Shown here piece by piece: positions 46,571-57,430 of a DNA stretch of 64,000 nt. Positions within the stretch are counted from its first letter, which is position 1, and each line of letters opens with the position of its first letter. The stretch lies in NCBI GenBank assembly GCA_035610835.1, contig CM069447.1:39220057-39284056 (forward strand). Direction: 5' to 3'. Source of the DNA: Ophiura sarsii. Taxonomy: Eukaryota; Echinodermata; Ophiuroidea; Amphilepidida; Ophiuridae. The notes under the pieces were generated by a model. That model made no database searches, was not told the DNA's origin, and was given only the letters and a program-made list of their open reading frames with translations. A program made the position numbers and the translations under genes.

Positions 46571-48440
46571 TTCATTGAGGGGTATCAGTCCTCTTAGACG
46601 TGGGCATATCGTGTATTAAATATAAATGGATTTTTATCGTAGCTTTAGTGAATTTGTCAATTTCATTCATATACTATTACAGAATGTGCTTGGGTATTAT
46701 CTGAAACAAAATAAATTTGTCGAAAACATACAACGTTACAGAATGAAACACAAAAGATTATGCAATAACAATGATGTCGCTATGCTGACAATATAAAGCT
46801 AAAGAAAAAGCAATTTTGTCTAAATGTACAATAAGTAGTATATCAGCTAACAGAAGATATCTAGTGGGTAGTTCTAACTACTTTGATTTAAAAGTCATGT
46901 CCTTTAATATGTCAGAGACATTTTTTGTAGATATGATTATACCACGGATTTAAACGAGACATAATGTATTTCGTAGCTAATAATGTAATATGATATACTA
47001 CCGATTTAAATGAGACAAAATATATTTCGTAGCTAATGTAATTGCCATTTTCAAAAAAAATACTCCCATAAATGTAATTATGTTTTTAATATTGTCTGTA
47101 TCTGTAACGAGTCGGGAATTGAGTCACCGATATTCAAAATATAGTGTATACGGCGCGGTGGGGGTGAGTTTGTATGGGCATATGATACGCGTTAAGATGG
47201 GCGTTCAATTTAGCTGAGATTAAAGTCAGTTCGGGTTATTTTATTTATTTGTATCAATCAGTCTTTTATAAATAATGATAATAATATTGAATGTCTTATC
47301 CTCGTGTTATACAAGAATATATTGCCCTCGCTATAAAAATATTCTTGTATCACACACAAATCCATTCAAAATTATATAAATATTAGCGATGAGAACTTGA
47401 CATGGTCAAGGATATAGATATAACGTTCAAAAATATGTATAGATATCAGACACTGACAGACATTAATTTAAACATGTCAAATGGTAAAATGATTTTGAAA
47501 TAACCATTCAAGGTCATGAAATTACATTTCCTTCAAGAAATTATCAACATTTCTTCATCATTATCGTCCTAACGATGAAGATAGGATTTCAACATATTAT
47601 ATAATTATTTCTTAAAATCGACACACCAGCACACCGGCGACATATACATGGTTTTAATCATATTTCGAAAAGTGCCTATGACAGGAAGGACATCAAGATG
47701 CTCAACCAAAAGCTATGCAAAAATAAACAAAAATAGTTTTGGTTACAACGCGAGCCGCGAAAAAACCAATATGGGGTTTAGGGACAGGCCATTTCCTGAA
47801 ATACTTTTTAAATTGTTTAAAAGTGTTAACATTAGTACAGGTTTTCTTAAATTCACACTCTCTTTCTGAATACAGTCTCGGCTACGGAGGTAAGTATCAC
47901 CCTTGGACTCGTAATCTTAATGCTTGGTTAAAACGAATAGCGGAGTAACTGGTGAATGCAACACACAGACCAGGCATGATGCAAATATTTCTCTTTAACG
48001 CTTTCCCCTGTTTTGCACTGTCCAACTCCATCTTATATAACAGTCCCCATCCCAGGATGATCTTGCGATATGTAGTAATACCAAACCAAAAGGTGATGTT
48101 TTTTTCTTTTATCCAAAATTTAAATTAATCAGTTTCTCAACAACTGTTTTAAACATTAGTTCCTCACGACTATCTTCAAAAGTGCACTGACCATGTTTAG
48201 CAGATAAGGGTTTGATGAACTTAGGATGGTTATCGGATATACTTATCGGTTTAATAGACGGACACTCGTGCCATTATAGAAATATTTTGAATTGATTGAG
48301 TGTAATCATTACATTGTTGGTCAATTTAATTTATAATTGACATGTAATTATTCTATGAATAAATGAATGACAAATAACAAACACAATCAGGAAAGTGTAC
48401 ATGACTTTATAGCGTTTCCTATATCAATGGTATTTTGACG
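46571..48440. other. Unassigned AT-rich region
   Basis: A short interrupted hairpin ATACAAGAATAT / ATATTCTTGTAT lies at 47309-47350. Otherwise nothing I can support. Confidence 0.3.
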
Positions 48441-48500
48441 CAGGCCGGTAACTAGGGGGGGGGGGGGGGCGGGGGGGTGTGGGGGCGGACGCCCCAATTC
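48441..48500. mobile_element. Possible hAT-type end with G tract
   Basis: CAGGCCGGTAACTAGG followed by a G-run of about 15 resembles hAT ends that continue into G-rich sequence. No partner end was found. Confidence 0.25.
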
Positions 48501-48766
48501 CCATTTTTAAAGCGTTTTTTCGGGCCGTTTTGGACTAAAACATGTCCTAATGAGATTTACACAAAAAATGAAGGCGGATGTCTTTACTTCAGTACAATAT
48601 TTCTTGTCAGGCTACTTATGTTTAGATGAAAATTCATTGCGAGTTCATGTTCAACATGAGCCATTTTAAAAGATTGATCCATCTGTAGAGGCGTCCGCTA
48701 AAACAATTCCAACTCCATTCTTACTTTCCATTATTTTTACACTCATTTTTAACTATGAGTAGTAAA

Positions 48767-49752
48767 ACAAGGTCTTCTAAAAAACTGGGTGGACAAGTGT
48801 TTTTAGTGTCAAAAGGATTACAAGACTTGGAATGGATCTGTTGAATTTTGTGGAAGTCTGCAAGAGGATCACTAGTGTGTTGTTTCTGGAAGGAAATCAC
48901 CGAGACGTTATGTGAGCGATATGTGGTGAAGTTTATGGAGAAGAAAAAAATTGAAAGAAAAAATATCATAATTTATAATTTAATTTAAATTCCAATGTTT
49001 ATTAATTACGAGAAAAACGTGATTTATGACAAATTCAAAAATGCAACAAAATAACTTGGATTTCCCGGGGCGCCTGGATAATTATTATAATACTAATAGT
49101 CAATCGTTGTGTAATGATAAATCACGAACATCACAACACAACAGCCGAATAAAAAAAAGAAAATCGTGATAATTTATAATATTCATTAAACAAAAAAATA
49201 AAAAAATATTAATAGATAAAAAAAAAAGAGTCTCGTTAATAAACAAACTAATGATATTGTAAGTATTGCCAGAAAGCTACCCCAGAGGTAAGCTTATTTA
49301 CTGTTGTGAGAAATAATAATCTCAAAAATATAGATATTGTAAGTAATTAATATAATGGAACATCAAAAAGTACCAATGTATTATACAAAACAAGGTCTTC
49401 TAAAAAACTGGGGGGGGGGGGGGGACGAGTGTTTAAGGTGGCAAAAGGATGAGAAGACTTGGAATGGATCTGTTGAATAAGGTTTATCGCGAATCGAAAA
49501 AAGCCATTGATTATCCTTTTCTGTTGCATTGTGGGATCGCAAAAGTGCAAAATTTGGATCACTAGTGTTGTTTCTGGAAGGAAATCACCGAGACGTTATG
49601 TGAGCTGTGGTGAAGTTATGGAAGAAAAAGAATTGAAAGAAAAAATATCATTATTTATAATTTAATTTAAATTCCAATGTTTAATTACGAGAAAACGTAA
49701 TTTATGACAAATTTAAAAGTGCAACAAAATAACTTGGATTTCCCGGGGCGCG
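48767..49752 (+). repeat. Direct duplication, two units of about 310 and 365 bp
   Basis: Unit 1 (48767-49074) and unit 2 (49389-49752) share ACAAGGTCTTCTAAAAAACT, GACTTGGAATGGATCTGTTG, GGAAATCACCGAGACGTTAT and ATAACTTGGATTTCCCGGGG. Unit 2 carries a poly-G expansion at 49410-49424 and an extra 60-70 bp. The class is unknown. Confidence 0.8.
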
Positions 49753-51130
49753 CACTGGCTGGGGACCGTTTCGCCATGAACAAGTTGTCTGAGAGCAACG
49801 TACAAATGCATGCAATGGGTTATTCACTCAATAAACTATAGGCCTACTGCTAAATCGAAAATTAAAACCATTTGATCCCAAAAATTGTATACCAAACTAC
49901 TGCCGACTCATATTAAACAGCTCAAATTGCCTGAAACCACAGATAAAGTTCGTTTTCCTATCAATACTTATTCCTTTATGTATAATACAATTTAAATACT
50001 TTAGTAAATACAATAATTGAAACGTTTCACGTCAACATTAGCTAATTGAAACAATAATAATGACCTATGACCTTTCATTTGAAAACTAAGGTGTCCAAGT
50101 TGACTTGTCCACCAAAAAAAAATCTCGACAACCAATACAGTCTCGAAACTTACATGCCTATTCGAAGCCACATTTCGTCGGGGGAAACGACATGGCAACC
50201 ATCGACGATAGTTTTCAAGATATAGGCTTTTGCTAGATTTTCCCTACAAAAGTTTGAATAAAGGATTCACGCTGTGTAGACCTATCGGTAGCACACATCC
50301 TGGCATTAAATTATCACTAGAGGTAGCAGACCAGATCTTGAGAAAAGGTATCTTCCAAAAGTGATAACGGAATTTATTTCTACTGGAATCTATTCCAACC
50401 CTTTCCCCTTAAGGGGGTTGTGAACTCTCAGGCATTAGCCTCCGTAAACTGCTGTAACTCCTTAACGGGGGCCCTTGTCATTTACAATGCACTTAAGCAC
50501 ATTTCATTTAGTATTCACCTAGCCATTATGATGAAATCGATTATCGATCAATCTGTTAAGATTAGATTAGTTAATTGGTTATTATGAAAATCTATCGTCA
50601 AATATCGCAAATATTTGACATGATTATTACAACAGCTACGCATTGAATTATCGGCATAATTATAGTCTTTCGCTGCGTAAAAGCAATACTCAATTAACCT
50701 ATAGTTATTACCAAGAAGGATGATAAAATTTCTATTGTAATCGTCTTCAACCGATATTTGATCCTCATGAATTATTCATGAGTGTTAAATTAATAATTCA
50801 AGTTTGAATTATGATCACTCCAATTAGCCGTGGCAGGATGTAAAATTGCAATTGTTATTGTCGTAAATTATTGTCTTTATCTATACGTGGAAATACCAGT
50901 ATTATCTACTGCTTGCCCTTGGCTTACAAAACACTGTTGACGTCTTTTATATGTTTTGTACTTCGACAAGTTGTATGATCTTTCATATTACCACATTTGA
51001 GCATGTCGCAATGCAGGATAAGGAGTTGATGGTATTCATTTATAATTTGTAGTCATACAGTATGGACCCTCAAATCAGTATAATACATCAAATGAGCTAA
51101 TGAACACTGAGAACTGCCACAAAATCTGTC
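49753..51130. other. Unassigned AT-rich region with a TTAA-element fragment
   Basis: Apart from the fragment at 50413-50463 and a 9-bp-arm palindrome CTCATGAAT/ATTCATGAG at 50764-50782, nothing is recognisable. Confidence 0.3.
50413..50463. mobile_element. End fragment of the 709-bp TTAA palindrome family
   Basis: After TTAA (50409-50412), GGGGGTTGTGAACTCTCAG and CTCCGTAAACTGCTGTAACT match the first 50 bases of 15948-16656. The rest is missing. Confidence 0.65.
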
Positions 51131-53017
51131 ATTGCATAATACCTGTTGCTTCATGAATAATACCGGCTCATTATAGCCTATATTAATTCCCAAGATAATT
51201 CAAGCTTGTTAGCGGGTCAAAGCTATATTCTAATACACGATAATTGTACTTTCAAATGTGACGTGACATATGCTATTCAGGCTCTTAAATTTCACCCAGG
51301 CCTTGGTGAACACATAAAAATAGTATAATATTTGGGCGACATACTGTCACTTCTACGAATAATATAGGTGAAAATCACACAGATTGGGCGGAAACTTAAT
51401 ATACAAGACAACTCCGGAGACATCCCATTAGGGCGTCAAAGGCGCGGCATTGGTTTCCCTGTGCCATGATACAACCAAATTGTATGCACTTAGAGAACAC
51501 AGTTGATGGATTTGTCTTAAGACTTCACGCTCTGTAAACAATATCATGCATGTCATTTGGAGTATAACGTATAGAAACAGTAATTGACATTTTAAATAAC
51601 AATTCTAAAATTTGATGGGAACAAAATATCCATAAGGTTTTTAAAATCAATTTGTTGTCAACATTTTCAAACAAAACCTTTTTTTTTAAATTAAAAAATG
51701 TATTTTAAAAAGTTATGATATTAGAAGAAAAATGGGATTAATATAGAAGATTGCTCTATACGAAGCTGATCTAGAGATATGAATACACTTTTGATTGAAC
51801 CAAAATGTGGACCTATCCTATTTATAAAGGCGCTCCTTGTATCATGATAAGCAAAATGCACTAAGAGATATGACGGATTTATCAATACGAGTTACGCCCG
51901 ACAAACACACCAAGTCTGTTTGAACTAAAATATACGTAGAAACCGTTGGTTTATGGTTATCCTACAGAAATTCCCTCCTTTAGCTTACCAGATTTCTCAA
52001 CTACAGGGTGTTTCAATAAAAGTTAACCCAAAAAGTTAACAGCCATTGTCACCTATTTATTAATATTATTTTATAAAGTTGTTTGCGTGTCATTGTCAAT
52101 TCAGAAATTCTGAACTTTCTTGATAAGTTGTTGCCATCAGATGACTATTTTGATACCATTAGAGGTCATATTCATGGTTAAAATTAGACTAATTCATTAG
52201 TGTTCATAGAAATTCCCATGATAAATCAAGCGCTACTTTAGACGTTAATTGCACTTCTAAAATTTAGATAGAGATATCGCCCAGGGCGTGGTGATATTTG
52301 TCAAAAATATTAATTAATTGATTCTGATCGAATCGCCAATTATTATTTGGGTTAATATAAAACAGATTGGGCGGTAATTAAATAATAATAATCTGGATCT
52401 GGATCTGGATTTATGTAGCGCCTTTCAAAGATTGATCAAAGCGTTGTAATTTCGATGTCACTGGTGAAACATCAGAATCAGATTAACGAGGGTGCTGCCT
52501 ATTCAAGCGCAAACCTATCCGCACTTAGATTGTAACCTCCACCATTTTTCAGTGCAGCTCCCTAAATTCCATTGGGTGAAGAAAGATGGGTGAAGGAAGA
52601 TTTTGATAACCGAAACAGCTGATCACCAATTTTGAAAGCTGGAGGAAACCAGAGATCCCGGAGAAAACCTGCAAGAGCGTGCATGGATCGTGATAAACCA
52701 AATGCACACAAAGCCCGGTCGTTGCACGGAATCGAACCCGGACTTCATCGGTGCAAGGTGAGGGAACTACCGCTGCGCCAACACACTCCCCCGGACTAAT
52801 GCCGCGACTACTTCATAGATACCAAATCGTGCGTCAACTGTGCTGGTCATCATCATGTGACATAATAACCAAATGCACTTAGATATTGCAGTTGATGGAT
52901 TTGTCGTAAGGCTTTGCGCTGGATAAACAATAAATATCTCGTCTGTCATTTAGACTAATAATAATTATGTAAAAACCGGCCGTTTACACATTTGCGATAT
53001 AGGAGATTGCTCTAAGA
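51130..53017 (+). repeat. Diverged tandem-like segments around a SINE
   Basis: CAGTTGATGGATTTGTC with flanking TGCACTTAGA and a downstream GTCATTT.GA occurs at about 51485-51560 and 52872-52955, with a weaker version near 51860. ACAGATTGGGCGG.AA occurs at 51380 and 52360. A lone Tc1-like end CAGGGTGTTTCAATAAAAG lies at 52004. This is an old repeat cluster whose units are too diverged to delimit exactly. Confidence 0.45.
52381..52793 (-). mobile_element. tRNA-derived SINE
   Basis: Read on the minus strand, the head has an A box TGGCGCAGCGG (52780-52770) and an exact B box GGTTCGATTCC (52738-52728), correctly spaced for pol III. A central block GGTTTTCTCCGGGATCTCTG then GTTTCCTCC resembles a domain common in animal SINEs. 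The 3' part AAAGGCGCTACATAAAT followed by CCAGATCCAGATTATTATTA resembles a LINE-type tail with a short repeat end. About 410 bp, apparently full length. Target duplications were not clear. Confidence 0.85.
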
Positions 53018-53020
53018 ACT

Positions 53021-53419
53021 GGGGACCTTAACGTTAATTACCGGTACGTTTGCTCAGTACAAATAGCCAGATAACGTTAATTAACGGTAAGTTTTGTAAC
53101 CGCAAAAACCTTCTCAAACCAGGTTTGTTACCCGTAGTTAACGGTAACTTCCCCAGTAGAAACAGCCACCCGTTTAATCTTAACGTTAAGTTCTGTGACC
53201 CGAACGTATACACGACGTACACGCTGGATTTTACGCATTGTGAGGCAGTCCTTTTCAAGTGGGGCGGCATTGTTTGGTTATAACAATAGGTCAAATGTCG
53301 TGGCCCATCGACTAGGATCGATAAACTTAGCGGTAACTTTTCGCGAATAGAAACAGGGGGATTAAAATGTTAGCGTCAAAACTTACAGCTAACACTTACC
53401 GTTAACTTTCCAGTGCCCC
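53021..53419. mobile_element. Possible inverted-repeat element with repeated AACGTTAA/AACGGTAA words
   Basis: GGGGACCTTAACGTTAA on the left and the inverse of GGGGCACTGGAAAGTTAACG on the right are related. Between them TTAACGGTAA, TTAGCGGTAAC or TTAACGTTAA-like words occur about six times, often followed by CAGTA.AAA.AGCC. The words include Myb-type YAACGG cores, but element-internal repetition is the simpler reading. No clean target duplication. Confidence 0.4.
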
Positions 53420-54126
53420 ATTAGAAACACGCTCTATGGGACTGGCCTGATGATTGAACCTAATAATGGAACTCGAGATGACGAATCATGATATTGATTT
53501 CATTGTGTGCAGTATAATGACTTTCAATAAATTCGTCCATGCATTAAGCTTAAATAAATTAGGGTTAATTGCGCCATTTTGAACCTACAACCCCAACAAG
53601 TGATATATTAAATGATCGATTTTTTTCTTCATGTGTAGAATTTTTTGAATGATGACCATCAAATTCATTGCTATTTTGAAAGTGTGTTCAATCCGATAAC
53701 TCAAGCGTAAAACATTATTAAAAATACTTTTGGGTTATACTTTTGTTCAAGCAAAGGATATACTAACGGCTAGAATTGGTCAGAAGCAATACAGTATAAT
53801 CTATCAAATTTATTAATAGAACCACGAATTCATAGTGTATGGTGAAATTGATTTACAGAAAAACCCGCTCTGCGAAAAGAAAAACAATTTGGAAAATTGC
53901 AATAAAAGGAAGCTATCTGCGAGACCATGTTGCCATAGCAACTATTCAACAATGGTGGCGACGGTTTTTCCTTGACGTCTACCATTTATTTATAATTCAT
54001 ATGAAATTCAAATTACTTACAGTCATGGTATTAAGCTTTTTACAACGCGCCCTCTATAGTTATCTCTTCCTTTGTATGCACATTGTTGACAGTTGCATTT
54101 GTAATCGTAAACCTATAAAGCGATAC
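53420..54126. other. Unassigned region with a 113-codon open frame
   Basis: A plus-strand frame 53839-54180 runs into the transposon end at 54127, and its C-terminus is read from the G-tract there. The X-box at 53929 lies inside it. No recognisable domain, probably not a gene. Confidence 0.25.
53929..53942 (+). promoter_or_regulatory. Second RFX X-box palindrome
   Basis: GTTGCC-AT-AGCAAC matches the X-box consensus with both half-sites and the usual 2-nt centre. As at 38044 there is no identified gene nearby. Confidence 0.35.
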
Positions 54127-54182
54127 CAGTGGCGTACCCATGGGGGGGGGGGGGCTGGTGGGCCAGGTGGCCCCCCCTGAAA
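54127..54182. mobile_element. Possible hAT-type end with G tract
   Basis: CAGTGGCGTACCCATGG followed by a G-run and GGTGGGCCAGGTGGCCCCCC is a familiar hAT-type terminus. The opposite end was not found. Confidence 0.35.
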
Positions 54183-54796
54183 TAACCCCGTCGGTACACA
54201 TAACTCCAATAGTTCTTATTTTAGAAGCACAGGTGACAAGAAATCTGCCAATGTGTAGTACACAAACTGGCCGGGTGGTTAACCACCTTTGGAAGTATTT
54301 CAGTACATCTTTTATTTTACATCACTACTACTATATATTAAGGTCTTAGTGGGAAATAATGATCACGCGCCAAACATTTCTACAGAAATAATGAGACAAA
54401 TATAGGGTTTCTTCTGATATCATTATATATTGCCCTACAAGTATTTTGAAGGACAAAACACGAAGCTATAGTGACCGGAACCCAGCCAGCCTTTAAAATA
54501 CAATTTGCGCTGAATCGCAATTACCATTAATTGCGTTGCATTTCATATTCAATGGAGAAATATAGTCAAATTTCTGGGCGTAAATCATGCGGTAAAATGG
54601 TAATTGGCACATGCCTCCAGAAATGCCACGTCGATATAATTGACGTGACGTTGATTGTTACTGGTAGGTAATAAATACATGCAAACATTTTGTAATCATT
54701 GAAGATCATAACCAGTCACACTCTAGAGGTCTTTATTACAAACATGTGATGTGCTTGTTAAATATCTCAATCGTCGTTGTGAAAATCTAACGCTTA
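54183..54796. other. Unassigned AT-rich region
   Basis: Nothing I can support. Confidence 0.3.
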
Positions 54797-54798
54797 TA

Positions 54799-55452
54799 CA
54801 GGGTGAGTCAAAAAGAAGTTGATCGAGAATGATTATTTGTTTAAAAATAGACCAAACAAATTTGACAAACCAATGAGGCACGTATTCATGCAAAGAGCAA
54901 CTTATTCCGCTCACATGACAAAAGGAATCATTGAAATCAATTATATCAGGAGCTATGCCTGTTTAAATTGAAGAACCCAATTTTAGCTGTCCACGGAACG
55001 CTTAATTCTCTTGAAATCTTTCCACTCTAAAGTGGGCAGCAAAATGATTGCTGATGTTTGTCCTCTAAGGTGTCTCAATTGTTTTAAGTGGGCCTTCAAT
55101 GTTTAATCATTCTTATTGTCACTGATTTTTTTAATTTTATGCACAGCATTCCCACCTGTGTTTGAAACTCCCGGGCTTTAATCTCATTTGAATATGAATG
55201 CCCGTGTGTACATTTTGCTGTTAGAGTGGGTAGATTTCAAGAAGATTAAGCGTTCCTTGGACAGCTAAAAAAAAGGGTCTCTTGTATTAAAACAGGCATA
55301 GCTCATGATATTGATCGATTTCAATGATTCCTTTTGTCATATAAGCGGAATAAGTTGCTCTTTGAAAACGTGCCTCATTGGTTTGTTAAATTTGTTTGGT
55401 ATATTTGTAAACAAATATTCATTCTCGATCAACTTCTTTTTGACTCACCCTG
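54799..55452. mobile_element. Palindromic Tc1/mariner-like MITE, 654 bp
   Basis: CAGGGTGAGTCAAAAAGAAG and its inverse, flanked by TA (54797-54798, 55453-55454). The arms remain alignable for over 200 bp (GCAACTTATTCCGC, CCTTTTGTCAT, GGACAGCTAAAA, TTAAGCGTTCC), with a central loop of roughly 150 bp. Open frames here are arm sequence. Confidence 0.88.
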
Positions 55453-56310
55453 TATATGCATCTTAGGGAATAATGTCTTTACCTATATGTTAATACATTA
55501 TTTGCTATCTAAGATTGATAACTGTACAATATTTACAACGTGTAATGTAGAATCATGAAGTGTCACGAATTACAAGGTTACGAACTCTATACTTCATGCA
55601 GACCGAGATTCAGATTGAATAGCCATCAGTGGTCATTTGATGAAAGTTAAGCATGCTGGTATTGCTCAAGAAATATTCTCTGAACCCGTCTAAACATCTC
55701 GTGCATACAGACAACAGAGCTGCCACCGATACTCCTTGTGCATGAAATGCATGTGCGTTTCTTTATCATTAACATTTTCCACGCGGCTATTTAATTTTAC
55801 CATACAAAACATATTTCTAACTTTTGAAAATAATTACGTATATCGATTATAAAATACAGGTTCTTTCGGAGCAAGGAACCCCGTGTTAGTCAAACAATAT
55901 CTTATGACGTATTACCAAGGACGGCATTTTGTTCGATTTATTTGGAAATGAATGAGTTCAAGTCATGAAGCGTATCTTTTCAAATATCCCCCGAGATGAG
56001 TACATGTATGTGATATAAATACGACCTGAAATCTCTGTAAAGTTTGTGCAGGGTTGTCCATGATGATATGTACCTAATTTTAAGAATTGCATTTAGAAAG
56101 TGTTAGCGATAGTATATATATATATATATATATATACTGTGAGAAATGTGTTGATCTCCATACGCTTATTAGAGCATGTCATGTCATGTCATGTCAAAGA
56201 TAATAGTTATAGAGTGCGATAATAGATATGACTCGGACGAAGCAAGTAGAGTAAATTTGTATTCAAGCTTTCGACTTTATTGTCTTCTTCAGGATAGTGT
56301 ATACGGTGTG
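55453..56310. other. Mostly unassigned, with a MITE fragment and microsatellites
   Basis: A (TA)n run of about 12 units lies near 56113-56136, and CATGT repeats about four times near 56175-56196. The MITE fragment at 55773-55833 is listed separately. Confidence 0.5.
55773..55833. mobile_element. TTAA-family MITE fragment
   Basis: After TTAA (55769-55772), CATTTTCCACGCGGCTATTT and TTTTACCATACAAAACA match the family end. The homology fades after about 60 bp. Confidence 0.65.
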
Positions 56311-56312
56311 CG

Positions 56313-56871
56313 ATTATATATATATGCAGCAATGGAAATACCACATGACTTTCCACCCGGGGTAGAGCGACCCGGGGTAGACCAACCCTAAGTCGACCAA
56401 CCCTAAGTCGACCAACCCTGGGTGGACTAGGGTTAGGGTTAGGGTTAGGGTTAGGGTTGTTAGGGTTAGGGTTAGGGATAGGGTTATGGTTAGGGTTAGG
56501 GTTAGGGTTAGGGTTAGGGTTAGGGTTAGGGTTAGGGTTAGGGTTAGGGTTAGGGTTAGGTTTAGAAACAGTCCCTGATGGGTGGACAGTCCCGGGGCTG
56601 GACAGTCCCGGGGTTGTTTTACAATGATCCGTCCTTGTTTTTACCTCCCCGACCGCCAACTCCCTGAGTTTTTTAACATATAATTTAGAATGAATATAGT
56701 TTCCAAGGTGTTTTTTAAACAGTATTATGGTTTATTCCGTGAGGGCGCTTGTAGTCCACCCAGGGTTGGTCGACTTAGGGTTGATCAACCCCGGGTCGGT
56801 ATACCCCGGGTCGCTCTATCCCGGGTGGAAAGTCATGTGGGTATTTCCATCGCTGCATATATATATATGTA
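56313..56871. mobile_element. Foldback element enclosing a TTAGGG tract
   Basis: Left arm 56313-56427 and right arm 56754-56871 are inverted copies: TATATATGCAGCAATGGAAA, CCACATGACTTTCCACCCGG, two or three GACCAACCCT(A/G)-type units and GGGTGGAC. The left arm has one extra unit of about 17 bp. The element ends in TA-rich repeats, so the exact boundary and target site are unclear. Between the arms is the telomere-type array and about 190 bp of other sequence. A fragment CCACATGACTTTCCAC at about 30838-30853 hints at a family. Confidence 0.75.
56428..56560 (+). repeat. Internal telomere-type array (TTAGGG)n, about 22 units
   Basis: TTAGGG repeats in one orientation, with a few variants (a lost GG making GTTGTTAGGG, one GGGATA and one GGGTTATGG unit). 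The complementary-strand frame reads as an alternating N-P peptide and is not a protein. The adjacent arm contains AACCCTAA words, so local slippage from the arm is a possible origin. Confidence 0.9.
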
Positions 56872-57210
56872 TATTTTATACTAGACTATATTTGACAACA
56901 TACTATTTGTAATGGCGAAATATGCTTGTCAAAGCAAATTAATATATTTCTAACATTCATGATAGAGCGATGATCAACTTTGAAGGGAAAAAACCTTTCA
57001 TTTCGAGAGATACCATTTTGAAAAGTTCTAATGACGACACAGATGTATTACTAGTACGTGAGTAACTTTTTATTGGTTTTGACAAATTACATTTCTGAAT
57101 TATGGTTTCATTAAACACTGTTTATTTTCGGCTAAACTTGTCATTAACAATTGTATCTGAATTATTCGTTAATTTCACCCACACGTCAAATTTTCTAAAT
57201 GTAAAACTCT
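56872..57210. other. Unassigned AT-rich region
   Basis: Nothing I can support. Confidence 0.3.
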
Positions 57211-57214
57211 TTAA

Positions 57215-57430
57215 ATATTTTCTACGTCGCTATTAGTTTAACCATAAACAAAACAGATTTTTCAGAAACCTTTTCCAACTTTCAAAAGTCTTATTTCAGG
57301 AATTACTGAACCAATACTAGGCATGTTTGTACTCATTTTATTGCATTTCTCATGGTGATTCCTGATATGGTGATAATTCAATAATTCTGACATTTTTAAA
57401 ACATTTTGTTAAATTTTGGAACTGTCGTGC
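57215..57430. mobile_element. TTAA-family MITE, decayed right end
   Basis: After TTAA (57211-57214) the end is decayed (ATATTTTCTACGTCGCTATT), but the interior landmarks (TTTCAGAAACCTTTTCC, ACTAGGCATGTTTGTACT, CATTTCTCATGGTGATTCC) are clear. Homology stops at GGAACTGTCGT, before the other terminus. Confidence 0.7.

Noticed and set aside
53839..54180. 113-codon frame as a gene
   Set aside because: Its end is read from a transposon G tract, and no domain is visible.
56207..56659. A 150-codon minus-strand frame with an N-P repeat peptide
   Set aside because: It is the translation of (CCCTAA)n in the telomere-type array plus flanking foldback arm.
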